A stretch of DNA of 64,000 nt from Primorskyibacter flagellatus. GTDB taxonomy: Bacteria; Pseudomonadota; Alphaproteobacteria; Rhodobacterales; Rhodobacteraceae. Where the stretch lies: the NCBI RefSeq assembly GCF_900176485.1, contig NZ_FWYD01000003.1:459243-523242 (forward strand), read 5' to 3'. The notes beneath the pieces are model-generated. The model made no database searches and had not been told where the DNA came from. It saw nothing but the letters and a program-made list of their open reading frames with translations. Made by a program: the position numbers and the translations under genes. Of this stretch, positions 29,709-36,970 are shown piece by piece. How positions within the stretch are numbered: the first letter of the stretch is position 1; the number at the start of each line of letters is the position of its first letter.

Positions 29709-31025
29709 ATGGCAGGCGCTGGAATCCGAAAGCCGCAAAACTCTCTGACCGCACGTTTCGTGGAAACAGTGACGGAGCCGGGAAAGCACTTTGATGGGCA
29801 TGGCCTTTTTCTTCGCGTGCGTCCGAACGGTGCGAAGCAATGGGTGCAGCGCATCACCATCCGCGGCAAGCGTAGCGAAATCGGATTGGGCAGCCCCCCG
29901 GCTATATCGCTGGCGGTGGCGCGCAAGTTGGCACTCGAAAACCGGGGTAAGGCCATGCTGGGCGGCGATCCGCTGGCAGAAAGGCGGGCGGCGCGTGAAG
30001 CGTTGACCTTTGCGCAGACCGTCGAAGCTTATGCCGCCGTAAAGCTTAAAGAGTTTAAGAGTGAGAAGCATCGTAAGCAGTGGCTGTCATCAATCGAGCG
30101 TCTGGCGTTCCCTGCCTTAGCTGACATTCTGGTGCGCGATATAGATGTTGCGGACATTTTGCGGATGCTTGAACCGCATTGGCGCGAAAGAACGGTGACG
30201 GCGAAAAAGCTGCGCGGACGCGTGGAAGCTATCCTGAACTGGGCGACCGTCTCGGGGCACCGCACTGGCGACAACCCCGCGCGCTGGGGTGGGAACCTTA
30301 AGGAACTGTTGCCCGCACCCGGCAAGGTGACGCAGGTGCAGAACCAACCCGCATTGGCGCTGGGCGACGTTGCGGACTGGTGGGCTGCGCTTGAAAGACG
30401 CGACGGCATGGCCGCGAAGGCATTGCAATTCTTGACGTTGACCGCTGCACGCTCGGGAGAAGTGCGCGGCATGACATGGGATGAAATCGACTTCGGCGCG
30501 AAAAGTGCAATCAGGACCACCCCCGTTGCGACACTTGCGACTTCTGCGACATGGACCATTCCGGCCTCGCGGATGAAAGGGGGCCGGGAACATCGCGTGG
30601 CGCTGACGCCCGAGGCGGTGGCTATTCTGCAAGGTCTGCCCCGGATGGAAGATTCGCCTTTCGTGTTTTTTGCTCCGCGCGGCGGGATGCTGTCAGATAT
30701 GTCCATTTCCGCAGTCATGCGGCGGATGCAGGAAAGCGAAGTGAAGGCGGGGCGCGCGGGCTACCTTGATCCGCGCAACAAGCGCCCGGCAGTGCCGCAT
30801 GGGCTACGCTCAACCTTCCGACAATGGGCGGCGGAACAAGGCTATCCGCGTGATATGGCAGAAGTCGCACTAGCGCATTTCATCGGCTCGGATGTGGAGC
30901 GCGCCTATCAACGCAGCGACATGCTGGAACGGCGGCGGGCGATGATGTCTGCGTGGGCTGGATTTTTGCGAGGCGATAAGGTTGTGGCAACTGGCAATAT
31001 TGTGAAGATGGGGTATGCGCCATGA
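29709..31025 (+). CDS. P4-type tyrosine integrase with an unusual internal insertion
   Basis: A 438-residue site-specific recombinase. The N-terminal DUF4102 arm-binding domain has GLFLRVRPNGAKQWVQRI near 36-53, a core-binding SAM-like domain follows, and the catalytic domain has TAARSGEVRGMTWDEID (first Arg near 247), HGLRSTFRQWA (H-x-x-R near 365) and ALAHFIGSDVERAYQRSD with the tyrosine. Between DFGAK and TWTIPASRMKGG, where homologues usually have only a few residues, there are about 16 extra residues (AIRTTPVATLATSA) encoded by a 9-bp repeat array. It sits just inside attL and overlaps the next gene by 4 bp. Confidence 0.9.
   Translation: MAGAGIRKPQNSLTARFVETVTEPGKHFDGHGLFLRVRPNGAKQWVQRITIRGKRSEIGLGSPPAISLAVARKLALENRGKAMLGGDPLAERRAAREALTFAQTVEAYAAVKLKEFKSEKHRKQWLSSIERLAFPALADILVRDIDVADILRMLEPHWRERTVTAKKLRGRVEAILNWATVSGHRTGDNPARWGGNLKELLPAPGKVTQVQNQPALALGDVADWWAALERRDGMAAKALQFLTLTAARSGEVRGMTWDEIDFGAKSAIRTTPVATLATSATWTIPASRMKGGREHRVALTPEAVAILQGLPRMEDSPFVFFAPRGGMLSDMSISAVMRRMQESEVKAGRAGYLDPRNKRPAVPHGLRSTFRQWAAEQGYPRDMAEVALAHFIGSDVERAYQRSDMLERRRAMMSAWAGFLRGDKVVATGNIVKMGYAP
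30525..30551. repeat. 9-bp iteron-like array inside int
   Basis: Three tandem 9-bp units, GTTGCGACA, CTTGCGACT and TCTGCGACA. The same unit forms the inverted arrays at 34996-35022 and 35046-35072. The array is in frame and codes for VATLATSAT-like residues. Confidence 0.7.
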
Positions 31026-31771
31026 TGCTGAAAAACCACCGTCCAGCATGCCATGATGCCATCGCTTCCATTTTCCCTGAACTAGCAGAACAGCAAGTTG
31101 AGATGCTCGCAGAGCGGCTCTTTACGGCGTATAGCATGGGGCGAATTCAGCACTGGGAAGTCGTCAATGCAAAATCGCCAGAGGGAGAGGCGTCTGACCT
31201 ACGAAAAGCAGCGAGCTATTTGCGGAAAGCAGCTGCATGCGTGCGAGGTGATAAGGATGGTCCTCGCGGAGGTGGTTTTGGCGCTGGTGACGAATTGCGG
31301 ATGTTTGCCTATGACCTGCTCGCGGCATGGGGCGATGCTCCAACCTTAGCAGCTCATCTTCCAGAAGGTAGCCAGTTGATGGCCCGTCACTCGCTTTTAG
31401 ACAAACTTGAAACCATAGCCACGGTAGCCGGAACCTTGGAGTGGCAAGCAAACGCTTTGGATGCCGCAGGCATCGCTATCGGAAAGAACTCGGATGGTGT
31501 CCGCGAGAGAATCAAGTCGACCGGAAATATTGTGAATGGAAACAAAGGCAAAAATATCCTCGCGCATAGAGTGGCGACTGAATGCTGCGTTATTGTTGCT
31601 GCGGTAACTGGAGAGCCGGCAACATTGGGCCGCAATCCAGTGACAGGTGAAACAACCGGTCAGCTCTATAAACTTGTGCGCGCAGCCTACTGTGCACTGG
31701 AAATAGATGCATCGCCTGCGGATATGGCAAAAGCGGCTCAGAAAAGAATGAAATTTGCCCCCGTATCTTAA
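31022..31771 (+). CDS. Unknown protein encoded directly after int (possible cargo)
   Basis: A 249-residue soluble protein that I do not recognise. It starts MMLKNHRPACHDAIASIFPE, is mostly alpha-helical by composition, has a Gly-rich GPRGGGFGAGDE stretch near 80-91, and a C-terminal helical domain with NILAHRVATECCVIVAAVTG. The start overlaps the int stop by 4 bp, so the two are co-translated. Genes next to the integrase of satellites are often cargo such as anti-phage functions, but nothing in the sequence proves that here. Its base composition is slightly lower in GC than its neighbours. Confidence 0.6.
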   Translation: MMLKNHRPACHDAIASIFPELAEQQVEMLAERLFTAYSMGRIQHWEVVNAKSPEGEASDLRKAASYLRKAAACVRGDKDGPRGGGFGAGDELRMFAYDLLAAWGDAPTLAAHLPEGSQLMARHSLLDKLETIATVAGTLEWQANALDAAGIAIGKNSDGVRERIKSTGNIVNGNKGKNILAHRVATECCVIVAAVTGEPATLGRNPVTGETTGQLYKLVRAAYCALEIDASPADMAKAAQKRMKFAPVS

Positions 31772-31873
31772 CGGGGAAATGTCTGTAATTTACCCCCATT
31801 CACCCCGTATGACTACTTAGGCGAAATGCCCGACCTTCCGGATTGCAACATCTGCAACCGAAAGGAACCGACA

Positions 31874-32059
31874 ATGGCCGAAAAACTAATCCGACGCCCC
31901 GAGGTGGAAGCCCGCACTGGGCTTTCCCGCTCGACCATTTACGATTGGATGAAACGCGGCGAATTTCCGCAGCCCGTGAAGCTGGGCGCACGCCTTGTGG
32001 CGTGGCGCGAAAGCGACGTGACCGCGTGGCTTGAAGCCCGCGAAACGAAGGTCGCTTGA
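31874..32059 (+). CDS. AlpA-family DNA-binding regulator / excisionase-like
   Basis: A 61-residue MerR-like winged helix protein: EKLIRRPEVEARTGLSRSTI (helix-turn-helix) then YDWMKRGEFPQPVKLGARLV and AWRESDVTAWLEAR. AlpA proteins regulate integrase genes or act as excisionases of P4-type elements. The ATG at 31874 follows GAAAGGAACC; an upstream in-frame ATG at 31826 is less likely. It is 102 bp after the previous gene and probably starts the operon that runs to 35815. Confidence 0.9.
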   Translation: MAEKLIRRPEVEARTGLSRSTIYDWMKRGEFPQPVKLGARLVAWRESDVTAWLEARETKVA

Positions 32060-32060
32060 T

Positions 32061-32468
32061 ATGAGCGGCGGAAACGAAGTGGCCCGGAACCTGTTGGCGC
32101 AGGAACCGGGCCGGGATTATCGCCATGCAAATGCGGCTGACATCCCGAACATAGCACCGCAAAAGCGCAAACGCCACAATTCCGGCACGTTCTATCGCGT
32201 CACGCCCAGCACAGGCGATCCGTTTCGCATCGTGGTGACGGGCCGCGACCGCTGGGCGCTCGAAGAACTGCGTCGCGTTGGGGCCAAAGGCTGCACGCCC
32301 ATCGACAACCCTGCGCCGCGCTGGAGCGCCTATGTGTTCAACTTGCGCGCACTCGGGCTGGACATCGAAACCGTCACTGAACCGCATGGCGGCGATTACG
32401 CCGGACATCACGGGCGCTATGTGCTGCGCTCTGGCGTCACCCTCGACTGGAAAGGGGGTGCGGCATGA
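32061..32468 (+). CDS. Putative winged-helix protein of the element
   Basis: A 135-residue protein. The segment FRIVVTGRDRWALEELRRVGAKGCTPID (residues about 55-82) followed by PRWSAYVFNLRALGLDIETV looks like a winged-helix fold with a final beta hairpin (GRYVLRSGVTL). From memory it resembles winged-helix-domain proteins found beside primase genes in Rhodobacteraceae islands. It starts one base after the AlpA stop and ends over the start of the next small frame. Confidence 0.5.
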   Translation: MSGGNEVARNLLAQEPGRDYRHANAADIPNIAPQKRKRHNSGTFYRVTPSTGDPFRIVVTGRDRWALEELRRVGAKGCTPIDNPAPRWSAYVFNLRALGLDIETVTEPHGGDYAGHHGRYVLRSGVTLDWKGGAA

Positions 32469-32563
32469 ATCGTCTGCAAATTGCCTTTTTGATGCGGGCG
32501 CATGGTTTGACCGAAGCGCAGGCGCACGCGCTGGCCGTCCTGATCTGGGGGGCGATGCAATGA
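32465..32563 (+). CDS. 32-residue open frame between wHTH and primase genes
   Basis: Reads MNRLQIAFLMRAHGLTEAQA and ends GAMQ. It overlaps the upstream stop by 4 bp and the downstream ATG (32560) by 4 bp, exactly the coupling used by its neighbours, which suggests it is translated. The sequence looks like a small helix-turn-helix-like unit (LTEAQAHALAVLIWG). The function is unknown. Confidence 0.45.
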   Translation: MNRLQIAFLMRAHGLTEAQAHALAVLIWGAMQ

Positions 32564-33447
32564 GGGATGCACGCGACCTGACACTTGCGCTGGGCGGCAA
32601 GTGGTATCGCAGCTACGGGGCGGCACCTTGCCCCGTATGCCAGCCCGAGCGCGAAAAGCGCCAGAACGCCCTGACCTTGGGTGATGGCCGCAATGGGCGG
32701 CTGCTGCTGGATTGCAAGAAATCGGCTTGTGCTTTCACGGATATTCTGGCGGCGACGGGGCTGCGCTCGGGGGATTACACGCCCCCGGACGCGGCAACGC
32801 TGGCCCAGCGCGACGCGGAACAGCGGGCCGAGGCGGTCAAACGTGCGGCGCAAGCCAAACAGGTTTGGCAGGACGCCCAGCCCATCGGCGGCACGCTGGC
32901 CGAAACCTATCTACGCAAAGCACGGGGCATCACTTGCGACCTGCCCCGCACCCTGCGCTTTCACGGCTCCTGCTGGCACGGGCCGACCGCGAAGCGGCAT
33001 CCCGCGTTGGTGGCGGCGGTGCAGGGCGCGGATGGGGCTTGCGTGCATCGCACCTACCTGCGCGCCGATGGCACGGGCAAGGCTGCGATTGACCCGGCAA
33101 AGATGATGCTGGGCGGGGCTGCTGGCGGCGCTGTCAGGCTCATGGATGGGGCGGGGCCGTTGGTGGTGACCGAAGGCATAGAAACCGCCTTGAGCCTTGC
33201 CTCTGGCCTGTTGCGTGGGCCTGCGACCGTCTGGGCGGCGCTGTCAACATCCGGCATCCGCGCCCTGCACCTGCCGGATACACCAAAGCGGCTGACCATC
33301 GCCCCCGATGGCGACACGGCAGGCCGTGAAGCTGCAAACGCATTGGCGGCACGCGCGCACGCGCTGGGCTGGCAGGTATCGCTCTTGCCTGCCCCCGATG
33401 GCCGCGACTGGAACGACATTCTGACAAAGAAAGGGGAAACCGCATGA
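32560..33447 (+). CDS. Toprim-domain primase-like protein with zinc-ribbon N-terminus
   Basis: A 295-residue protein. The N-terminus has CPVC near residue 22 and a second CKKSAC pair near 52-57, a CHC2-like zinc finger. The central DUF7146-like region has AETYLRKARGITCDLP-RTLRFH. The Toprim part has VVTEGIETALSLASGL near 203, then LTIAPDGDTAGREAA near 246 with the DxD acidic residues. It probably primes replication of the element together with the DUF3987 protein that overlaps it by 4 bp. Confidence 0.85.
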   Translation: MRDARDLTLALGGKWYRSYGAAPCPVCQPEREKRQNALTLGDGRNGRLLLDCKKSACAFTDILAATGLRSGDYTPPDAATLAQRDAEQRAEAVKRAAQAKQVWQDAQPIGGTLAETYLRKARGITCDLPRTLRFHGSCWHGPTAKRHPALVAAVQGADGACVHRTYLRADGTGKAAIDPAKMMLGGAAGGAVRLMDGAGPLVVTEGIETALSLASGLLRGPATVWAALSTSGIRALHLPDTPKRLTIAPDGDTAGREAANALAARAHALGWQVSLLPAPDGRDWNDILTKKGETA

Positions 33448-34940
33448 CCGCGCCCCAAGCTATCCGATACAACCCCGAAGGACCGCAACCGCTGGTGCGC
33501 GACATTGCGCCCGGTGCCGCCTATCCCGTTCACGCGCTCGGGCCGTTGCGCGGGGCTGTCGAAGCGGTGCAGGGCATCACGCAAGCCCCGGTGGCAATCC
33601 CGGCGCAATCGGCTTTGGCCGTGGCATCCTTAGCGGTGCAGGGCTTTGCAGATGTGGACACGCTGGGCGGGCCGCGTCCCTTGGCGCTCTATGCTTTGAC
33701 GATGGCGCTAAGCGGCGAACGCAAATCAGCCTGCGACGCGCCGCTGATGGCGGCGCTGCGTGACCATGAACGCGAACAGGCGAAAGCCCAGCGCGACAAT
33801 ATGCAAAGCTGGGCCAATGCACATGCGCTCTGGAAAGGGGAGCGCGACCGCATCCTTGCCGAAGCCAAAAAGGGCAAGGGCGAAAAGCGCACTGCTGCAC
33901 AAGCCGACCTTGAAGCCCTGGGCGCAGAACCCGACGCGCCCCCATCGGCTGACCGCACCGTGTCGGAACCGACCTTTGAAGGGCTGACCAAACTATTCGC
34001 AACCGGCCAACCCAGTCTTGGCCTTTTCTCGGATGAAGGCGGGCAATTTCTGGGCGGGCACGCCATGAATAGCGACAACAGGCAAAAGACGCTGGCGGCA
34101 TTGAATGACCTTTGGCAAGGCAATCCGATAAGGCGCACGCGCGCAGGCGATGGGCACGCAACGCTTTATGGGCGGCGGCTGGCGGTGCATCTGATGGTGC
34201 AGCCGACCGTGGCGCGTAGCTTCATGGCCGACCCGCTGGCAGCCGATACCGGCTTTCTGCCCCGGTTCCTGATGTGCGAACCGCCCAGCGCCATTGGCAC
34301 ACGGATGCAGGCAACCGCGCGGCGCGATGATAGGGCATTGGCAGGCTTTGCGGGGCGGCTGCACGACATTCTCGACACGCCCCTGCCGATGGATGAAGAA
34401 ACCCGCGAACTGCAACCGCGCAGCCTTGGCCTTGCCCCTGACGCCCGCACGCTACTGGCGGGATTTGCCGATGCAATCGAAGCGGCGCAAGCCCCCGGCG
34501 GCGACTTGGCGCATATCACCGGCACCGCATCCAAGGTGGCGGAACAGGCGGCGCGCATCGCAGGCGTGCTGACCCTCTGGCCCGATCTGGACGCGCAGGC
34601 CGTGAAAGCCGAAACGATGGCCGACGCGATAACGCTGGCGCAATTCTATTTGTCCGAAGCGTCACGGCTTGCCAGCGCCGCGACCGTATCGGCGGAAATC
34701 GACAAGGCCGAGGCGCTGCGCAAATGGCTGCTGGAAAGCTGGCCGCATCCTGACGTGATGGCGCGGGATGTGGTCAGGCTCGGACCGAACCCTTTGCGCG
34801 AAAGCCCGAAGGCACGGGCGGCGCTGGGCATCCTTGAGAAGCATGGATGGCTTGTGCGGCTGGATGCGGGCGCAGTGGTGCGGGGGGCCGCACGGGCCGA
34901 GGCGTGGCATATCGTGCTGGGTGACAGCGATGTGGTTTGA
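33444..34940 (+). CDS. DUF3987 (YfjI-type) replication-associated protein
   Basis: A 498-residue protein. It has the family features ALTMALSGERKSACDAPLM (around 85-103, in the place of a helicase P-loop), a charged coiled region (residues 105-160), LGLFSDEGGQFLGGHAM, and FLPRFLMCEP. Family members sit next to Toprim primases on satellites and islands and are thought to act in replication initiation; the exact activity is not known. It overlaps the primase gene by 4 bp and the next gene by 11 bp. Confidence 0.8.
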   Translation: MTAPQAIRYNPEGPQPLVRDIAPGAAYPVHALGPLRGAVEAVQGITQAPVAIPAQSALAVASLAVQGFADVDTLGGPRPLALYALTMALSGERKSACDAPLMAALRDHEREQAKAQRDNMQSWANAHALWKGERDRILAEAKKGKGEKRTAAQADLEALGAEPDAPPSADRTVSEPTFEGLTKLFATGQPSLGLFSDEGGQFLGGHAMNSDNRQKTLAALNDLWQGNPIRRTRAGDGHATLYGRRLAVHLMVQPTVARSFMADPLAADTGFLPRFLMCEPPSAIGTRMQATARRDDRALAGFAGRLHDILDTPLPMDEETRELQPRSLGLAPDARTLLAGFADAIEAAQAPGGDLAHITGTASKVAEQAARIAGVLTLWPDLDAQAVKAETMADAITLAQFYLSEASRLASAATVSAEIDKAEALRKWLLESWPHPDVMARDVVRLGPNPLRESPKARAALGILEKHGWLVRLDAGAVVRGAARAEAWHIVLGDSDVV

Positions 34941-35277
34941 TGCAAGCGCCGCTTTATCGGAACTCGGGGAGGGGCGCGAAAGTGACGCCCCGCCCCCTGC
35001 GACAATCGCGACATCTGCGACACACGCCCAGCGCCCGGCTTTGATTGTCGCAAATGTCGCAAGTGTCGCAACGCCCCCGGCGCAGAACCGCGAATCTGAT
35101 GCGTTCCGGCATGGCGCATCTGTCACCGGGGATCCACGCACTTGGACAGGCCGTGTCGTGTCTCTGGCAGATTGGCGCAGGCTGACCGAGTGGGAAAAGC
35201 ACGGGCCGGATGGACGGCACTGGTGCGGTATCGCGCGGGCTTGGGTTCAACCGAAAGGACAAGACAATGGCGAATGA
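34930..35277 (+). CDS. Unknown protein carrying the iteron arrays
   Basis: A 115-residue protein. The middle segment (residues about 23-50) is coded by the two inverted 9-bp arrays and reads ATIATSATHAQ and VANVASVATPP. The C-terminal part RTWTGRVVSLADWRRLTEWE looks ordered. It starts 11 bp before the DUF3987 stop. The low-complexity middle suggests that DNA function (an origin or binding array) has shaped the protein sequence. No function is recognised. Confidence 0.5.
   Translation: MWFDASAALSELGEGRESDAPPPATIATSATHAQRPALIVANVASVATPPAQNRESDAFRHGASVTGDPRTWTGRVVSLADWRRLTEWEKHGPDGRHWCGIARAWVQPKGQDNGE
34996..35072. repeat. Inverted 9-bp iteron arrays, possible replication origin of the element
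   Basis: Units CCTGCGACA, ATCGCGACA and TCTGCGACA (34996-35022) face TGTCGCAAA, TGTCGCAAG and TGTCGCAAC (35046-35072) across a 23-bp GC-rich centre. The consensus unit is NYTGCGACA with an exact 9-bp period. A third array is inside int (30525-30551). Its location just after primase and DUF3987 genes fits an origin or initiator-binding site. Confidence 0.6.
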
Positions 35278-35815
35278 CCTCGACAAACCGAAGAAATCGG
35301 CTGCAAAGATGCAGGAACGCGAACCGCCCGCGATGGCCTTGGAATGGGGGGCCGACAACGTGCTTCAAATCAACGCGCGTGGCGACTTCGACAGGGTTCT
35401 GACGTCAGCACCGAACGCAGCCATGCAAAGCGAATGGCTTGGCCAAATGGCGAAATTGGGGTCGCAAAGCAGGCGCACCGATGAAAGCGCATCCAACTTT
35501 GCACTGGGTTTCGTGGATGCAATGCAGCCCAAAGATGCAGCGGAATTGCTGCTGACAACGCAGATGGCAGCCATTCACCAAGCGACAATGATGCTAGCGC
35601 GGCGGTTGAACCATGTTGACAACATCCCGCAACAGGATGCTGCCGAACGCGCGCTGAACAAGCTGGCACGCACCTTTGCGGCACAGATGGACACGCTCAA
35701 AAGGTATCGTTCCAAAGGGCAACAGACTGTGCGGGTTGAGCGTGTCACGGTGGAAAGCGGCGCGCAGGCGGTGGTCGGCAACGTCAACCAAGGGGGACGG
35801 AGCGGAAATGACTAG
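35267..35815 (+). CDS. Hypothetical protein of the element
   Basis: A 182-residue protein. ANAAMQSEWLGQMAKLGSQS and AAELLLTTQMAAIHQATMML (mid-protein) are helical and resemble small proteins found beside primase genes in alphaproteobacterial prophages. The C-terminal tail is RSKGQQTVRVERVTVESGAQ followed by a Gly/Asn-rich end, seen in phage-associated 'DUF'-type proteins. A good site, CGAAAGGAC, precedes the ATG at 35267. It overlaps the upstream gene by 11 bp. The function is unknown. Confidence 0.55.
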   Translation: MANDLDKPKKSAAKMQEREPPAMALEWGADNVLQINARGDFDRVLTSAPNAAMQSEWLGQMAKLGSQSRRTDESASNFALGFVDAMQPKDAAELLLTTQMAAIHQATMMLARRLNHVDNIPQQDAAERALNKLARTFAAQMDTLKRYRSKGQQTVRVERVTVESGAQAVVGNVNQGGRSGND

Positions 35816-35833
35816 CGCAAGACGCTGAACCCG

Positions 35834-36268
35834 TCATTCGCAAGTTGCTTTGTATGCTGCTACCTTTGGCAAAATCGGGCCGAGTTTGTTTCTGCTCCAC
35901 GCTAATATTTTGTCTTTAAAATCAAAGGTATAAATATCGACATAGGCCGCGCCGAATGCGCCAACGGTCAACATGCCAGGACTGTCTAACAACGGTATCA
36001 CTCTCGCACCATCCTGTCGGTAGCCATAAGAACCAACGCTATCATCAAAGAGAATATCCCATTCATCGCCATAACGTACGAGAATGATTTTGCCTGTGGA
36101 TATGCTGTCCTTTGTCCAGTTGGGCCCATTGGGATTCGTAGTTTCGTCCTTGAAATGGAAAGCGTGACCACTCGACGCCCCGCAGCGTAAAATGACGCCT
36201 TCCTGTTGCTGCGCCAAAGCAGATTGTGAGATTAATATGAAAGCAATAAAAATTCTAAGTAGGTGCAT
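35834..36268 (-). CDS. Minus-strand secreted protein in the element (possible cargo)
   Basis: A 144-residue protein starting MHLLRIFIAFILISQSALAQ, a Sec signal peptide cleaved near ALA-Q. The mature part has two cysteines (LRCG and the terminal ATCE) and beta-rich segments (GKIILVRYGDEWDILFDD). It is the only gene of the element on the minus strand and is lower in GC than the rest, which points to separate acquisition. The ATG at 36268 is chosen for the signal peptide. The function is unknown. Confidence 0.55.
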   Translation of the reverse strand: MHLLRIFIAFILISQSALAQQQEGVILRCGASSGHAFHFKDETTNPNGPNWTKDSISTGKIILVRYGDEWDILFDDSVGSYGYRQDGARVIPLLDSPGMLTVGAFGAAYVDIYTFDFKDKILAWSRNKLGPILPKVAAYKATCE

Positions 36269-36364
36269 AAAATCGGCCCCGTTAACATTCCGGCTAGACA
36301 ATTATTATCACTTCACCAAGTTGCCAGTGTCTACCGATGAAAAAACCACGGGGGAGGGGCGGCA

Positions 36365-36628
36365 ATGAAACAGGACGCTTACCCCATGCACCGTGCGCCA
36401 CGATGCTCTGCGAAGTCAAAACGCACCGGTTTACCGTGCAGAAGCCCGGCGGTACGCGGCTGGGCGGTATGCCGGATGCACGGTGCGGGCGGCGGTGCGA
36501 ACCCCGGCAAGGCACATCCCAATTATCAGCATGGCGAGCGCAGCCGCGAATCCGCAGCCATTCGTGCTTTTGTGAACGCTCTTGCGCGGGAAGGTCGGGA
36601 CACCAGTCAAAGACTGACGGATGATTAA
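36365..36628 (+). CDS. Small HGGxSTG-like, cysteine/histidine-containing phage-type protein
   Basis: An 87-residue protein. RCSAKSKRTGLPCRSPAVRG (residues 12-31) followed by AVCRMHGAGGGANPGKAHPN and YQHGE matches the small 'C-x-PCR-A..G...C.MHGG' proteins near phage terminase genes, with Cys and His residues that could bind zinc. A GAGGGG site precedes the ATG. It is the last gene before the right end. The role is unknown; in phages such motifs occur at the N-terminus of small terminase-like proteins. Confidence 0.6.
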   Translation: MKQDAYPMHRAPRCSAKSKRTGLPCRSPAVRGWAVCRMHGAGGGANPGKAHPNYQHGERSRESAAIRAFVNALAREGRDTSQRLTDD

Positions 36629-36655
36629 GACTGCCCGATGAGGCGTCGCCTTGTT

Positions 36656-36709
36656 CCGACATATTCCGCGACAATCCGCTGCAAGGTGGGGGATATAGTG
36701 GGGGACGCG
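36656..36709. repeat. Right arm-type repeat flanking the att site
   Basis: The partner of 29653-29706 (about 42 of 54 positions identical, same orientation). It ends 37 bp before the 21-bp att repeat at 36747-36767. Confidence 0.6.
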
Positions 36710-36746
36710 CTTTCTGTTTAGGTAGAAAAATCAACTACTTAAGCAA

Positions 36747-36767
36747 GAAAAATGGCAGCCCGTAGGG
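36747..36767. repeat. Right attachment site (attR-like), within tRNA-Glu 3' end
   Basis: GAAAAA followed by TGGCAGCCCGTAGGG. The last 15 bp are the CCA end, acceptor strand and start of the T arm of the tRNA on the minus strand. Confidence 0.85.
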
Positions 36768-36827
36768 GAATCGAACCCCTCTTTCCAGGTTGAAAACCTG
36801 GCGTCCTAACCGATAGACGAACGGGCC
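36753..36827 (-). tRNA. tRNA-Glu (UUC)
   Basis: The minus strand folds as a cloverleaf. The acceptor arm is GGCCCGT with ACGGGCT (first pair G-U), the discriminator is G, and CCA is encoded. The anticodon stem CCAGG/CCTGG surrounds a loop containing TTC, and the T arm is GGGGTTCGATTCCCC-like. The anticodon UUC reads Glu codons. It remains intact because the element's right end restores its 3' end. Confidence 0.95.
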
Positions 36828-36970
36828 ACGCTTGGCGTGAGGCGGTGTTTAGGCAAAGCCTGCGGTGCGTGCAAGTGGAAATTACACTGTTTTTCAGGGA
36901 ATTTTTATTCGACGTCGGGTCAGGCTGTAAACTTGCGGATTTTAAGGGAAATGCAGCGGAAGATCAGGCG

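Larger units (their letters stand above)
29550..36767. mobile_element. 7.2-kb integrative element (phage-satellite-like) in tRNA-Glu
   Basis: The element is bounded by the 15-bp perfect repeat TGGCAGCCCGTAGGG at 29550-29564 and 36753-36767; with one mismatch it extends to 21 bp. The right copy is the 3' end of the intact tRNA-Glu gene. Inside are a P4-type tyrosine integrase, an unknown gene, an AlpA-like regulator, a wHTH-like gene, a 32-residue frame, a Toprim primase-like gene, a DUF3987 gene, two unknown genes, a minus-strand secreted protein and an HGGxSTG-like gene. There are no capsid, tail, relaxase or type IV secretion genes. This is the profile of a phage satellite or a small replicating integrative element. 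Confidence 0.8.
36629..36970. other. Gap between the element's last gene and recJ
   Basis: This 342-bp stretch holds the right arm repeat (36656-36709), the right att repeat, the tRNA-Glu gene (36753-36827) and its upstream region (36828-36970). No protein gene is supported. Confidence 0.6.

Noticed and set aside
34996..35072. A small CRISPR array
   Set aside because: Units are only 9 bp, contiguous and inverted; there are no spacers.
29709..36628. A complete prophage
   Set aside because: No terminase large subunit, portal, capsid, tail or lysis genes can be seen, only integration and replication functions.
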